A stretch of DNA of 64,000 nucleotides. It comes from an uncultured Bacteroidales bacterium. GTDB lineage: Bacteria > Bacteroidota > Bacteroidia > Bacteroidales > FEN-979. A program made the translations under genes and the position numbers. The notes below the pieces were generated by a model that saw only the letters and a program-made list of their open reading frames with translations, was not told the DNA's origin and ran no database searches. Positions 15,784-24,586 of the stretch are shown here, one piece after another. The stretch's first letter is position 1. Every line of letters begins with the position of its first letter. The stretch is taken from NCBI GenBank assembly GCA_903887775.1, contig CAISRB010000019.1:1-64000 (forward strand), given 5' to 3'.

Positions 15784-17163
15784 CCTCGAAAAAATATTAC
15801 CCAGAATATCATCCGTTGTGATCTCTCCTGTGATCTCGCCAAGGTGATGAAGGGCAAGGCGGATGTTGCTTGAAAGCAGGTCGGCGGGGATGTCCCGGAC
15901 CAGGTCTTGTTCTACTTCAATAATTGCTTCAATTGAACGTTGTAACGCTTCGTAATGTCGCGTGTTGGATATAACCAGGCCGTCGTTTATTCCGCTTATC
16001 ATAACCTTGCTTACAAGGCTTTCGGCGATCTGGTGAATGTTCTCGTGGCGTTTTGCAGAAACAAAGATTGTTTCCTGGTTCACGAAGGAGGTGAACCCCT
16101 TTGGAAGCTTCTTTACTTTATCTATTTTATTACCCACGAGGATGAGATGCCTTGAAGGATTATCTGCAATATCCCTGAAATCTTCAAGTGCAACGACTAC
16201 ATCTTCGAAAGACTCCTTCGTGGCATCGAAAACATATAACACTATGCTTGCTTCTCCGATCTTCTGCCATGTTTTTTCGATCCCCATCGTCTCGATCTCA
16301 TTTTCGGCAGCCCTTAAACCGGCGGTGTCGATAAAACGGAAGCTGTACCCTCCGATTATAATGGTATCTTCGATGGCATCGCGGGTAGTCCCGGGTATCT
16401 CAGAGACAATCGCTTTTTCTTCATTGAGTATGGCATTCAGCAGGGTTGATTTGCCGGCATTAGGCTTGCCGATGATTGCTACCGGAATACCAGTTTTGAT
16501 AACATTTCCGAGCTGAAACGAATCGAGGAGGGATAAAATCTCAGTTTTCATTGTTTTCACCAGTCTGATCAGCCTGCCGCGGTCGGCAAATTGAACATCT
16601 TCTTCGCTGAAATCAAGTTCGAGCTCCAGAAGCGAAACAAAGTTGACAAGCTGTTCGCGAAGGGATTTAAGTTTTTTCGAAAATCCACCTCTCAGCTGGG
16701 TAAATGCCAGTTCATGCGACATCCTGGAATGTGCTGCGATGAGATCGGCAACGCCTTCGGCCTGTGTGAGGTCGAGCTTCCTGTTCAGGAACGCCCTCAG
16801 CGTGAATTCTCCGGGATTGGCCATCCGCAGACCATGATCAAGCAGCACTTCCATAATTTTTCGCTGAAGATATCCGGAGCCGTGGATCGAAAGTTCAGCT
16901 ACATCCTCGCCGGTATATGAATTTGGGGCCCTGAAAATACTCAGCAGTACGTCATCCAGCGGCCCATCGCTGCTGACAATAGTTCCATGGTGAATGGTGT
17001 GGGAAGCTGCCGTGGAAAGGGAGGTTTTTTTATTTGAGGGTTTGAAAAGAAGTTCCAGAACTTTGAATGTACCCGGGCCTGAAATCCGGGCGACGGCAAT
17101 AGCGCCTGTTCCCGGGGCGGTCGAGATTGCACAGATAGTATCGTCAAGATTAAACTGGGCCAT
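15766..17163 (-). CDS. mnmE: tRNA uridine-5-carboxymethylaminomethyl(34) synthesis GTPase MnmE
   Basis: 465 residues from the ATG at 17163; the open frame extends 6 codons upstream to a TTG that is less likely. The N-terminal tetrahydrofolate-binding domain is about 1-115. A helical domain follows, with the inserted G domain carrying the P-loop GKPNAGKST (232-240), DTAGLR and NKID. The C-terminus is FCIGK, with the conserved catalytic Cys. With MnmG it modifies U34 of tRNAs reading NNA/NNG codons. It is intact despite the island at its stop codon, so the modification should not be lost. Confidence 0.95.
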   Translation of the reverse strand: MAQFNLDDTICAISTAPGTGAIAVARISGPGTFKVLELLFKPSNKKTSLSTAASHTIHHGTIVSSDGPLDDVLLSIFRAPNSYTGEDVAELSIHGSGYLQRKIMEVLLDHGLRMANPGEFTLRAFLNRKLDLTQAEGVADLIAAHSRMSHELAFTQLRGGFSKKLKSLREQLVNFVSLLELELDFSEEDVQFADRGRLIRLVKTMKTEILSLLDSFQLGNVIKTGIPVAIIGKPNAGKSTLLNAILNEEKAIVSEIPGTTRDAIEDTIIIGGYSFRFIDTAGLRAAENEIETMGIEKTWQKIGEASIVLYVFDATKESFEDVVVALEDFRDIADNPSRHLILVGNKIDKVKKLPKGFTSFVNQETIFVSAKRHENIHQIAESLVSKVMISGINDGLVISNTRHYEALQRSIEAIIEVEQDLVRDIPADLLSSNIRLALHHLGEITGEITTDDILGNIFSRFCIGK

Positions 17164-17187
17164 AAAGCACAAAAATATCAAATAAAC

Positions 17188-17218
17188 CTTGGCGGTGTTT
17201 CAAAAGAATTTAATTTTG
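17188..17218 (+). promoter_or_regulatory. Promoter of sucD
   Basis: CTTG (17188-17191, one mismatch to TTTG), a 19-bp spacer, and TAATTTTG (17211-17218, exact TAnnTTTG). The sucD ATG is 18 bp further on, so the leader is very short. Confidence 0.65.
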
Positions 17219-17236
17219 GCGTGAAAATAAATTTTC

Positions 17237-18118
17237 ATGAGCATTCTTGTTGATGAGTATTCAAAAGTCCTTGTGCAGGGCTTTACCGGGCATGAGGGGT
17301 CTTTTCATGCAAGTCAGATGATTGATTACGGAACGAATGTGGTGGGAGGGGTCACACCCGGTAAAGGTGGAACGACTCATCTTGGCCGCCCGGTATTCAA
17401 TACCGTTTCAGAGGCTGTTAAAGATACTGCAGCAAATGTTTCGATCATTTTCGTGCCTCCAGCTATGGCAGCGGATGCTATTTTAGAAGCCTCGGATTCG
17501 GGCATAAAGCTTATCGTATGCATCACTGAAGGCATTCCGGTGAATGATATGGTTACAGTAAAAGAATACCTGAGCTGCCATGATGCGAGGCTGATTGGCC
17601 CGAATTGCCCGGGAATCATCACACCTCCCCATACGAAGATCGGGATCATGCCTGGTTTTATTCACCAGAAAGGCTGCATCGGAATTGTTTCCCGTTCGGG
17701 CACGTTGTCATATGAAGCGGTTGACCAGATCACGAAAGTGGGATTAGGCCAAACTACGATGATAGGTGTGGGAGGGGATCCTGTTCCCGGCACAACCATT
17801 AAGGAAGCCGTACAGTTGTTTATGGAAGATCCTGAAACCAAAGGTATTGTAATGATAGGGGAGATAGGTGGCAACATGGAAACCGATGCGGCATACTGGA
17901 TCAGGGAAAACGGGACCAAACCTGTAGTAAGCTTTATTGCCGGGGCCACTGCTCCTAAAGGACGTACGATGGGCCATGCAGGCGCCATTGTCGGAGGAAA
18001 GTCAGATACTGCTGAGGCTAAGAAGGAGATCCTGAGGGAGTGCGGAATTCATGTCGTCGATTCGCCGGCAGATCTGGGAAAGGCGATGGTCAGGGCCCTA
18101 GGGAGTTCTGCGTTATAG
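17237..18118 (+). CDS. sucD: Succinate-CoA ligase (ADP-forming) alpha subunit
   Basis: 293 residues, ATG start, the usual family length. The N-terminal CoA-binding Rossmann domain includes [12 protein letters not shown] and GGVTPGKGG. The ligase domain carries SRSGTLSYE and the phosphorylated active-site His in [10 protein letters not shown] (about 246-255). It acts in the TCA cycle, interconverting succinyl-CoA and succinate with phosphorylation of ADP. The beta subunit gene sucC is not adjacent, which is not unusual in Bacteroidota. Its last codons are part of a short GCGTT repeat. Confidence 0.95.
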   Translation: MSILVDEYSKVLVQGFTGHEGSFHASQMIDYGTNVVGGVTPGKGGTTHLGRPVFNTVSEAVKDTAANVSIIFVPPAMAADAILEASDSGIKLIVCITEGIPVNDMVTVKEYLSCHDARLIGPNCPGIITPPHTKIGIMPGFIHQKGCIGIVSRSGTLSYEAVDQITKVGLGQTTMIGVGGDPVPGTTIKEAVQLFMEDPETKGIVMIGEIGGNMETDAAYWIRENGTKPVVSFIAGATAPKGRTMGHAGAIVGGKSDTAEAKKEILRECGIHVVDSPADLGKAMVRALGSSAL

Positions 18119-18144
18119 CGTTTTGCGTTAAGGCGTTCAGCGTT
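18110..18144 (+). repeat. GCGTT intergenic repeat, copy 1
   Basis: Five GCGTT units start at 18110, 18118, 18125, 18133 and 18140 (alternating 8- and 7-bp steps). The first unit overlaps the end of sucD. A related set in the opposite orientation is at 28865-28892. Confidence 0.7.
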
Positions 18145-18177
18145 TAAAATTCGTACTTTTGAATTCGATTATTGCCT

Positions 18178-19587
18178 TCATTCCTTTTTAAAGTACTCAT
18201 ATGCCCCGAGAGCCGGAGAGGCGGGCCTCATTATTCCCCTGATATCATAGATAACTCCCAAAGGAACGCCCCGATGATTGGCAGGGGATGTGCTGTCTAT
18301 TTCATAATCATATTTCACGACATCAATGAATTGAGGGTCGATGTTCGTGATACATTCGAGGTAATGTAAGGGGTTGCTTACCTTCAGTGAGGTTCTGAGG
18401 ATGCCATGGTCGAACATATAGGAGAATCCAGCGCTTGCAACGCTGTCTAATCCTATCTCATCGGTCCCGGAACCATAAATTATAGTGTTTCCGAAATACG
18501 CCTTCTGCAGGTCACCGGGTATCTTTTGTTGAAGGGAATCGTAAGTATAATTGCTCAAAATAATGGATGGCGTTCTCCTTACCGATGCTAACCAGTAGTT
18601 GCCAATGGTCAACTGCCGGAAATCATAGCTGCCTCCTTTTTCAATCCTCAGTGCCACTCCTCCGCAATTGCCGATGATGCAGTTCATTGATTCAATAGAA
18701 GTTGAATATGCATAGATCCCGTCATAAACCATGTTTTGAATGATAATACCGTTCATCGTAAGCTTGGGGTTCGACCCGGGCACAAGGGAGTCGACAATGA
18801 GACCGAAGTTTCCGTTTTTAATCACTGCATTGTTCAGAATATTGTTTTTACTTCCCCTTTCAAGATATATCCCTTCCCATTGTCCAGGCAGGTCCCTGTA
18901 ATAAGGATCCAGCCGGTCACTCTGTATTTTTACAGGATGTTCCCACTGTCCGTTTATATTCAGGGTAGCTTCATGTGAAACCGCGAGGTATGCCTTGTTA
19001 TGCAGGTATACTTTGGTACCGGGCATTACGGTCAGTGAAGCCCCCGTATCGACTCTTAAAAATCCGTATATAACATGGGCTTTAAGGCTGTCCCAGACCT
19101 GGTTCCCTTTAAGGGTTTTTCCGATATTGAAGTCGGCATTCTGCCCGCAGGCAGCAAGCTGGACAATCTGGCGGTTGCCGTTAGTTAAAAAGACCAGGGA
19201 ATCACTCACAATGAAGGGTGTTGCCTGGTCGTTTGGGTTGATTGTTACCCTGACAAAAATGTACAGGCTGTCTTTCGCCGCGATTTCAATATTTTGTACG
19301 ACATATGAAGGCAGCCCGTCGACATTGATCCGGTACATTGAAGCTGCGCCCCCTCCAAGCCCTATCTGGGATACCACGACTTTCTTGTCATTCGTATTAT
19401 GAACCAGAAGGCGCTTTGTGATTGAACCGGCCGTGGTAAGCACGGTGTCGAACATCACGGTGTCGTTTGAGAAGGAGAGCAAAATCGAGGGGTTTGTATC
19501 GATCTTGTCGGTCTTCCGGCATGACACAAACGAGACCATGATAAACATGGAAGCAAAGATCAGGATATTGAAATTCTTTCTGTGCAT
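18178..19587 (-). CDS. Surface lipoprotein with right-handed beta-helix, function unknown
   Basis: 469 residues, ATG start. A lipoprotein signal ends in SFVSC (lipid Cys at residue 23). Residues about 30-150 look like an immunoglobulin-like beta domain. From about 160 the chain has the repetitive Asn/Gly/Ile pattern of a parallel beta-helix (GTKVYLHNKAYLAV, NNILNNAVIKNGNFGLIV and later coils), as in right-handed beta-helix repeat proteins of Bacteroidota. No catalytic residues could be assigned. It may bind or process polysaccharide at the cell surface. It stands alone between sucD and the glycogen cluster, convergent with sucD. Confidence 0.75.
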   Translation of the reverse strand: MHRKNFNILIFASMFIMVSFVSCRKTDKIDTNPSILLSFSNDTVMFDTVLTTAGSITKRLLVHNTNDKKVVVSQIGLGGGAASMYRINVDGLPSYVVQNIEIAAKDSLYIFVRVTINPNDQATPFIVSDSLVFLTNGNRQIVQLAACGQNADFNIGKTLKGNQVWDSLKAHVIYGFLRVDTGASLTVMPGTKVYLHNKAYLAVSHEATLNINGQWEHPVKIQSDRLDPYYRDLPGQWEGIYLERGSKNNILNNAVIKNGNFGLIVDSLVPGSNPKLTMNGIIIQNMVYDGIYAYSTSIESMNCIIGNCGGVALRIEKGGSYDFRQLTIGNYWLASVRRTPSIILSNYTYDSLQQKIPGDLQKAYFGNTIIYGSGTDEIGLDSVASAGFSYMFDHGILRTSLKVSNPLHYLECITNIDPQFIDVVKYDYEIDSTSPANHRGVPLGVIYDIRGIMRPASPALGAYEYFKKE

Positions 19588-19662
19588 GGGTTTTATTGGC
19601 CGGCAAGATATAAAAATTAACCCGGGCTTAACATTCTAATAACGCAGCCAGCAAAAATATCG

Positions 19663-19670
19663 TATTTTTG
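19663..19670 (+). promoter_or_regulatory. Candidate -7 box of the glycogen cluster
   Basis: TATTTTTG matches TAnnTTTG exactly and lies about 50 bp before the first gene of the cluster. No good TTTG was found 19-21 bp upstream, so the call rests on the -7 box alone. Confidence 0.4.
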
Positions 19671-19719
19671 CACTGCCGGAAATTTACTTATATTTGAATG
19701 TTTCAGAAGATCGGTGAAA

Positions 19720-21669
19720 ATGAGTTATATCAATTTTGATAAATATCAGTTGATAAACCTGGAGTATTCGCTGAAGCGCGAGATGCTCAGGTCGAACCGC
19801 GCCGGTTCATATGCGAATACGACAATTATCAACTGCAACACGCGAAAGTATCACGGGCTGCTGGTCACGCCCCAGCCAGGGATTGACCATGATATGCATG
19901 TGCTGCTTTCCTCGGTGGATGAAACCATTATTCAGAGAGACGCTGAGTTTAATCTCGGCATCCATAAATACCCGGGGAATCTTTATAATCCGAAGGGTCA
20001 TAAGTATATCCGGGATTTTACCCTGGATCCTTTCCCTTTGCTTACCTTTCGTGTCGGTGGCGCTGTGCTTACCAGGGAGACCCTGTTTGATTCAAAGGAG
20101 GACAGGGTTGTTGTGAGGTATACGCTTGTTGAAGCCCACTCTCCAACGAAGCTGAGGCTCAGGCCTTTTCTGGCTTTCAGAAATTACCATACCCTGACCA
20201 GGGAAAATATTTTTGCCGATAAGAAATTTGAAAAAGTACCCAATGGGATTAAGGTCAAGATGTACCACGGCTATACCGACCTGTATATGCAGATCTCAAA
20301 GGAAAATGAGTATGTTCACGTTCCTGACTGGTATCATAATATAGAGTATCAGGAGGAGATGGACAGGGGATATGAATTCCAGGAGGACCTTTATACGCCA
20401 GGTTTTTTTGAAATGGATATTAAGACGGGAGAAAGTATATATTTCTGTGCCGGTACTTTGGAGACATCCCTGCCGGGAATTAAAAAGGGTTACACAACTG
20501 AGATGAAGAGCAGGACCCCCAGGGATAATTTCAACAACTGCCTTGTCAATGCTGCTCAGCAATTCATAGTCAGGAGAGGAAATAAAATTTCGTTGTTACC
20601 CGGCTATCCCTGGTTCACGCGTTCGGGCAGGGATACTTTCATGTCGCTTCCCGGCCTGCTTCTGGTCACTGGGGAATTCAAAACCGCAAAAGCAATTATC
20701 GACCAGATGGTTTCGGAGATGAAAGGGCCCCTGATGCCTCATTATGGCTCGGGGAGCAATGTAACCTATCATGCCGCAGATCCTTCCTTATGGTTTATCT
20801 GGGCTTTGCAGCAATATGCCATGTTTACGGGTACTGAAAAGAAGATATGGAAAGAATACGGTAAAAAGATTGTCCAGATTCTTGAAGGATACCGCGATGG
20901 CACTGAATTCAATATTCACATGGAGCCCGACGGCCTCATTTACGCGGGGATGCATGGCATGGCTGTGACCTGGATGGATTCTGTTGTTTATGGAAAGCCT
21001 GTAACGCCACGGACCGGGAAAGCTGTTGAGATCAACAGCCTGTGGTATAATGCTGTTTGTTTTGCGATAGAAAGCGCTGAAATGGCGGGAGATCATAAGT
21101 TTATCTCTGAATGGTCTCCTCTGCCTGAAACGATCTGCAAATCATTTGTTGAGACTTTCTGGAACCCCGACAAGAAATATCTTGCCGATTATGTCGACGG
21201 AGAATACAAGGATTGGACTGTCAGGCCCAATATGCTGTTTGCCACCTCCCTGCCTTTTTCTCCTCTCACTGAAGAAATGCGCAAGGATGTCCTCAGCCGG
21301 GTGAGGCAGGAACTTCTCACCCCAAGGGGTATCCGCACTCTCACACCCAAAAGCCCTGTTTATAAAGGCATTTATTCCGGATCACCTCAGGAACGGGACT
21401 TTGCCTATCACCAGGGAACTGTCAGACCCTGGCTGCTGGGGCATTTTGCCGAAGGATATCTTAAAATCCATGGCAAAAGCGGTCTTTCAATTATCAGGAA
21501 TTTATATGCGGGTTTTGAACCTGTATTGACGGAATATGGTATTGGAACCATCAGCGAAATATATGATGGGGATCCTCCTCATACACCAAGAGGAGCTATC
21601 TCATATGCCGATAGTGTTGCTGAATTATTACGTATGAAATGGTTGATTGATTTTTATAATCAACCTTAA
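19720..21669 (+). CDS. Glycogen debranching enzyme (amylo-alpha-1,6-glucosidase, GH133 type)
   Basis: 649 residues from the ATG at 19720 (a GTG two codons upstream is possible). An N-terminal beta domain (about 10-270; RAGSYANTTIINCNTRKYHGLLV near the start) is followed by the (alpha/alpha)6 catalytic domain of the GDE_C family (about 285-645), with PWFTRSGRDTFMSLPGLLLVTG and GTVRPWLLGHF. It removes alpha-1,6 branch stubs of glycogen. First gene of a four-gene cluster; the next gene begins 15 bp later. Confidence 0.88.
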   Translation: MSYINFDKYQLINLEYSLKREMLRSNRAGSYANTTIINCNTRKYHGLLVTPQPGIDHDMHVLLSSVDETIIQRDAEFNLGIHKYPGNLYNPKGHKYIRDFTLDPFPLLTFRVGGAVLTRETLFDSKEDRVVVRYTLVEAHSPTKLRLRPFLAFRNYHTLTRENIFADKKFEKVPNGIKVKMYHGYTDLYMQISKENEYVHVPDWYHNIEYQEEMDRGYEFQEDLYTPGFFEMDIKTGESIYFCAGTLETSLPGIKKGYTTEMKSRTPRDNFNNCLVNAAQQFIVRRGNKISLLPGYPWFTRSGRDTFMSLPGLLLVTGEFKTAKAIIDQMVSEMKGPLMPHYGSGSNVTYHAADPSLWFIWALQQYAMFTGTEKKIWKEYGKKIVQILEGYRDGTEFNIHMEPDGLIYAGMHGMAVTWMDSVVYGKPVTPRTGKAVEINSLWYNAVCFAIESAEMAGDHKFISEWSPLPETICKSFVETFWNPDKKYLADYVDGEYKDWTVRPNMLFATSLPFSPLTEEMRKDVLSRVRQELLTPRGIRTLTPKSPVYKGIYSGSPQERDFAYHQGTVRPWLLGHFAEGYLKIHGKSGLSIIRNLYAGFEPVLTEYGIGTISEIYDGDPPHTPRGAISYADSVAELLRMKWLIDFYNQP

Positions 21670-21684
21670 TAAATCGGAGTTTCT

Positions 21685-22977
21685 ATGAAAGTACTCATGT
21701 TTGGATGGGAGTTCCCTCCTCATATCACCGGTGGCCTTGGTACTGCATGTTTCGGACTGACTAAAGGTCTGGCAAAACATGGAGTCGAGGTTGTCTTTGT
21801 CGTTCCAAAATCATTCGGAGACGAATCACAGGAAGGCTTCAGGCTGATCAATGCTTCAGATATTGAACTGGACTTTACCCAGACGCTGACCAGGGAATTC
21901 CGCGAAAAGATCAGTTATATGGAGGTCGGATCAAACCTGGTCCCTTACCTTGATCCTGAGGAATTCGAGAAATGGTATTCGGAAGAAGTCGTTAAAAAGA
22001 AACCGGAAATTCACTCGGTGTACACCCGTAAATACCAGTTTTCGGGGAAATATGGCGCCAATCTCATGGAGGAGGTTTCGCGATATGCCCTGGTTGCTCT
22101 TTCCATTGCCGGTCAAGTCGATTATGATATAATCCACGCACATGACTGGCTTACATACGCTGCAGGTATTGCTGCAAAAAAGATCAGCGGGAAACCACTT
22201 GTCGTTCATGTACATGCCACCGAATTCGACCGCTCAGGTGAGAACGTAAACCAGGTTGTTTATGATATTGAACGCAACGGGATGGAGGAAGCTGACCGCG
22301 TTATTACCGTAAGCAACTTTACACGCCAGATCGTCATTGAACGATACGGCATTCCGGCAGAAAAAGTATTTACCGTGCATAATGCCGTGGAACCTGTTGA
22401 CAAGCCCGAACAGGAAGACGTTACGAAGCACGTAAGGGAAAAAATCGTGACTTTCCTGGGCAGGGTGACCTACCAGAAAGGCCCGGATTACTTTGTTGAG
22501 GCTGCCCATAAAGTGCTTCAGCGCGATCCGAATGTCAGGTTCGTAATGGCGGGCTCGGGCGACCTCCTTAACAGGATGATCCGTAGGGTGGCTCAGCTGA
22601 AGATCGGGACCCGTTTCCATTTTACCGGATTCCTCGCCGGAGCTGAAGTCGACCATATGTTTGCAATGAGCGATGTTTATGTCATGCCTTCAGTTTCAGA
22701 ACCGTTCGGGATATCACCTCTTGAAGCCATGAGAACCAACGTACCTGTCGTGATCTCGAAACAATCAGGCGTTGCTGAAGTCCTGCAACATGCACTGAAA
22801 GTGGATTTCTGGGACATTGATGCTCTTGCTGATGCGATTTACGGTATCCTTCATTATGATGGATTGAGAAAGATGTTTGCCCGGTATGGGAAGTCGGAGG
22901 TCGACAACCTGCTTTGGGAAAACGCGGCAATAAAAGTTCTTGATATATATAACAATGCAACAGGCCATAACAAATAG
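21685..22977 (+). CDS. Glycosyltransferase family 4/5 (glycogen/alpha-glucan synthesis)
   Basis: 430 residues, ATG start. A GT-B fold: the N-terminal half opens with MFGWEFPPHITGGLGTACFGL, the donor/acceptor loop typical of starch/glycogen synthase-like enzymes. The C-terminal half has VTFLGRVTYQKGPDYFVEA and the nucleotide-sugar motif SVSEPFGISPLEAM (E-x7-E). It sits between the debranching enzyme and GH57, so elongation of alpha-1,4-glucan or maltooligosaccharide from an NDP-glucose is inferred. The exact acceptor cannot be read from sequence. Confidence 0.85.
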   Translation: MKVLMFGWEFPPHITGGLGTACFGLTKGLAKHGVEVVFVVPKSFGDESQEGFRLINASDIELDFTQTLTREFREKISYMEVGSNLVPYLDPEEFEKWYSEEVVKKKPEIHSVYTRKYQFSGKYGANLMEEVSRYALVALSIAGQVDYDIIHAHDWLTYAAGIAAKKISGKPLVVHVHATEFDRSGENVNQVVYDIERNGMEEADRVITVSNFTRQIVIERYGIPAEKVFTVHNAVEPVDKPEQEDVTKHVREKIVTFLGRVTYQKGPDYFVEAAHKVLQRDPNVRFVMAGSGDLLNRMIRRVAQLKIGTRFHFTGFLAGAEVDHMFAMSDVYVMPSVSEPFGISPLEAMRTNVPVVISKQSGVAEVLQHALKVDFWDIDALADAIYGILHYDGLRKMFARYGKSEVDNLLWENAAIKVLDIYNNATGHNK

Positions 22978-22985
22978 ATAGTTTT

Positions 22986-24560
22986 ATGAGGTCAGTATGT
23001 CTTTATTTTCAGGTTCATCAGCCTTATAGGCTAAGGACTTACAGGTTTTTTAACATCGGCCAGGACCATTATTATTACGATGATTATCAAAACCGTCATA
23101 TTATCCGGAGAGTGGCTGAAAAGTGTTATTTGCCTGCCAACCGCATGATGCTTCAGCTGATCAACGAATTCGGAAAAGCATTTAAGGTTAGCTATTCGAT
23201 ATCAGGCACTGCTCTTGATCAGTTTGAGCAGTATGTGCCGGAAGTCATCGATAGTTTCCGCATGCTTGCAGCTACCGGCTGCGTGGAATTTATCTCTGAG
23301 ACTGAATATCATTCCCTGGCTTGCCTTGGAAATGAACAGGAGTTTATCCGCCAGGTCGAAACTCACCGGAAAAGGATTGAAAAACTGTTCTCCCAGACTC
23401 CCCAGACTTTCAGGAACTCTGAGCTCATCTACAGCGATTCCATCGGGGAAACGATTGGCAACCTGGGTTTCCATACGATGCTGACAGAAGGGGCAAAACA
23501 TGTACTTGGCTGGAAGAGCCCGAACTACATCTACTGTAACAACCTGAATCCAAAACTCAGGGTACTGCTCCGTAATTTCCGCCTCAGTGACGACATGTCG
23601 TTCAGGTTTTCAGAAAAGAAATGGTCAGAATGGCCTCTCACCGCCGAAAAATTCGTTGGATGGCTCAATGCAATGGACCCGCATGAAGAAGTTGTAAACC
23701 TATTCATGGATTATGAAACCATAGGTGAACATCAATGGAAAGAAAGCGGCATATTCGATTTCTTTTATCATTTGCCATCAGCTTTGTTCAGCAATTCCAA
23801 CTTCACATTCTCAACCCCTGAAGAACTGTATAACCGCCTTCAGCCTATGGCCGCTATCTCGGTACCCTATGCAATTTCCTGGGCCGACGAGGAAAGGGAT
23901 CTTACAGCATGGAAAGGAAATGAACTGCAGTCTGAAGCTTTGTCAAAACTTTATTCCCTCTCAGATGCCATTACAAAGTGCAACGACCCGGTAATACTTC
24001 GCGACTGGGGATACCTCCAGTCAAGTAATCATTTTTACTATATGTCGACTAAATGGTTCTCGGCAGGTGAGGTGCATAAGCATTTTAACCCGTACAACTC
24101 ACCCTATGATGCGTTTATCAACTATATGAATACCATCTCCGACTTTAGTATCAGAGTTGAAGACTGCCTCAACGCGATCAGTTCTGTAGCTGAAAAAACA
24201 GTTAAAAAGCCGGCTTTGAAAGCGAAAAAAGAAGCAAAACCCAAGGCGGCCGCGAAAGTGCAGAAGGAAGCCAAACCAAAGCCGGCCGCGAAAGAGAAGA
24301 AAGAAGCTAAGCCAAAGCCTGTTGCGAAAGTGCAGAAGGAAGCCAAACCAAAACCGGCCGTGAAAGAGAAGAAGGAAGCCAAACCAAAGCCTGTTGCGAA
24401 AGTGCTGAAGGAAGCAAAACCCAAGGCGGTCGCGAAAGTGAAAAAGGAAGCAAAACCCAAGGCGGCCAAGAAAGTGAAGAAAGAAGCTAAGCCAAAGCCG
24501 GCCGCGAAAGTGAAAAAGCCTGCCAAAACTGCTTCTGCCCCTAAAAAGGCAAAGCAATAA
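22986..24560 (+). CDS. GH57 alpha-amylase/glucanotransferase with Lys-Ala-Pro repeat tail
   Basis: 524 residues, ATG start 9 bp after the previous stop. Residues 1-400 are a GH57 catalytic domain: FQVHQPYRL (8-16), the nucleophile in FRNSELIYSD (E146), and the acid in FMDYETIGEHQW (D242). Residues 403-524 are a highly basic tail with eight 12-residue units of the form KEAKPKxxAKVx, resembling histone H1 or bacterial histone-like C-termini. It acts in the cytosol on alpha-glucans with the neighbouring enzymes. The tail is not part of the family and could bind polyanions or polysaccharide. Confidence 0.88.
   Translation: MRSVCLYFQVHQPYRLRTYRFFNIGQDHYYYDDYQNRHIIRRVAEKCYLPANRMMLQLINEFGKAFKVSYSISGTALDQFEQYVPEVIDSFRMLAATGCVEFISETEYHSLACLGNEQEFIRQVETHRKRIEKLFSQTPQTFRNSELIYSDSIGETIGNLGFHTMLTEGAKHVLGWKSPNYIYCNNLNPKLRVLLRNFRLSDDMSFRFSEKKWSEWPLTAEKFVGWLNAMDPHEEVVNLFMDYETIGEHQWKESGIFDFFYHLPSALFSNSNFTFSTPEELYNRLQPMAAISVPYAISWADEERDLTAWKGNELQSEALSKLYSLSDAITKCNDPVILRDWGYLQSSNHFYYMSTKWFSAGEVHKHFNPYNSPYDAFINYMNTISDFSIRVEDCLNAISSVAEKTVKKPALKAKKEAKPKAAAKVQKEAKPKPAAKEKKEAKPKPVAKVQKEAKPKPAVKEKKEAKPKPVAKVLKEAKPKAVAKVKKEAKPKAAKKVKKEAKPKPAAKVKKPAKTASAPKKAKQ
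24228..24515 (+). repeat. Eight tandem 36-bp coding repeats in the GH57 tail
   Basis: Each unit encodes KEAKPK followed by six Ala/Val/Lys-rich residues. The units differ by a few bases and residues, and they alternate partly between AKVQ and KEK endings, which suggests duplication of pairs of units. Copy number is likely variable among strains. Confidence 0.9.
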
Positions 24561-24586
24561 CTCCCGAACTAATCAAATAATACCCC

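Noticed and set aside
24099-24557. Two long - strand frames (152 and 134 codons) with FGLASFFTF-type repeats
   Set aside because: Mirror image of the KEAKPK repeat tail of the GH57 gene; repeats in one frame create open frames in others.
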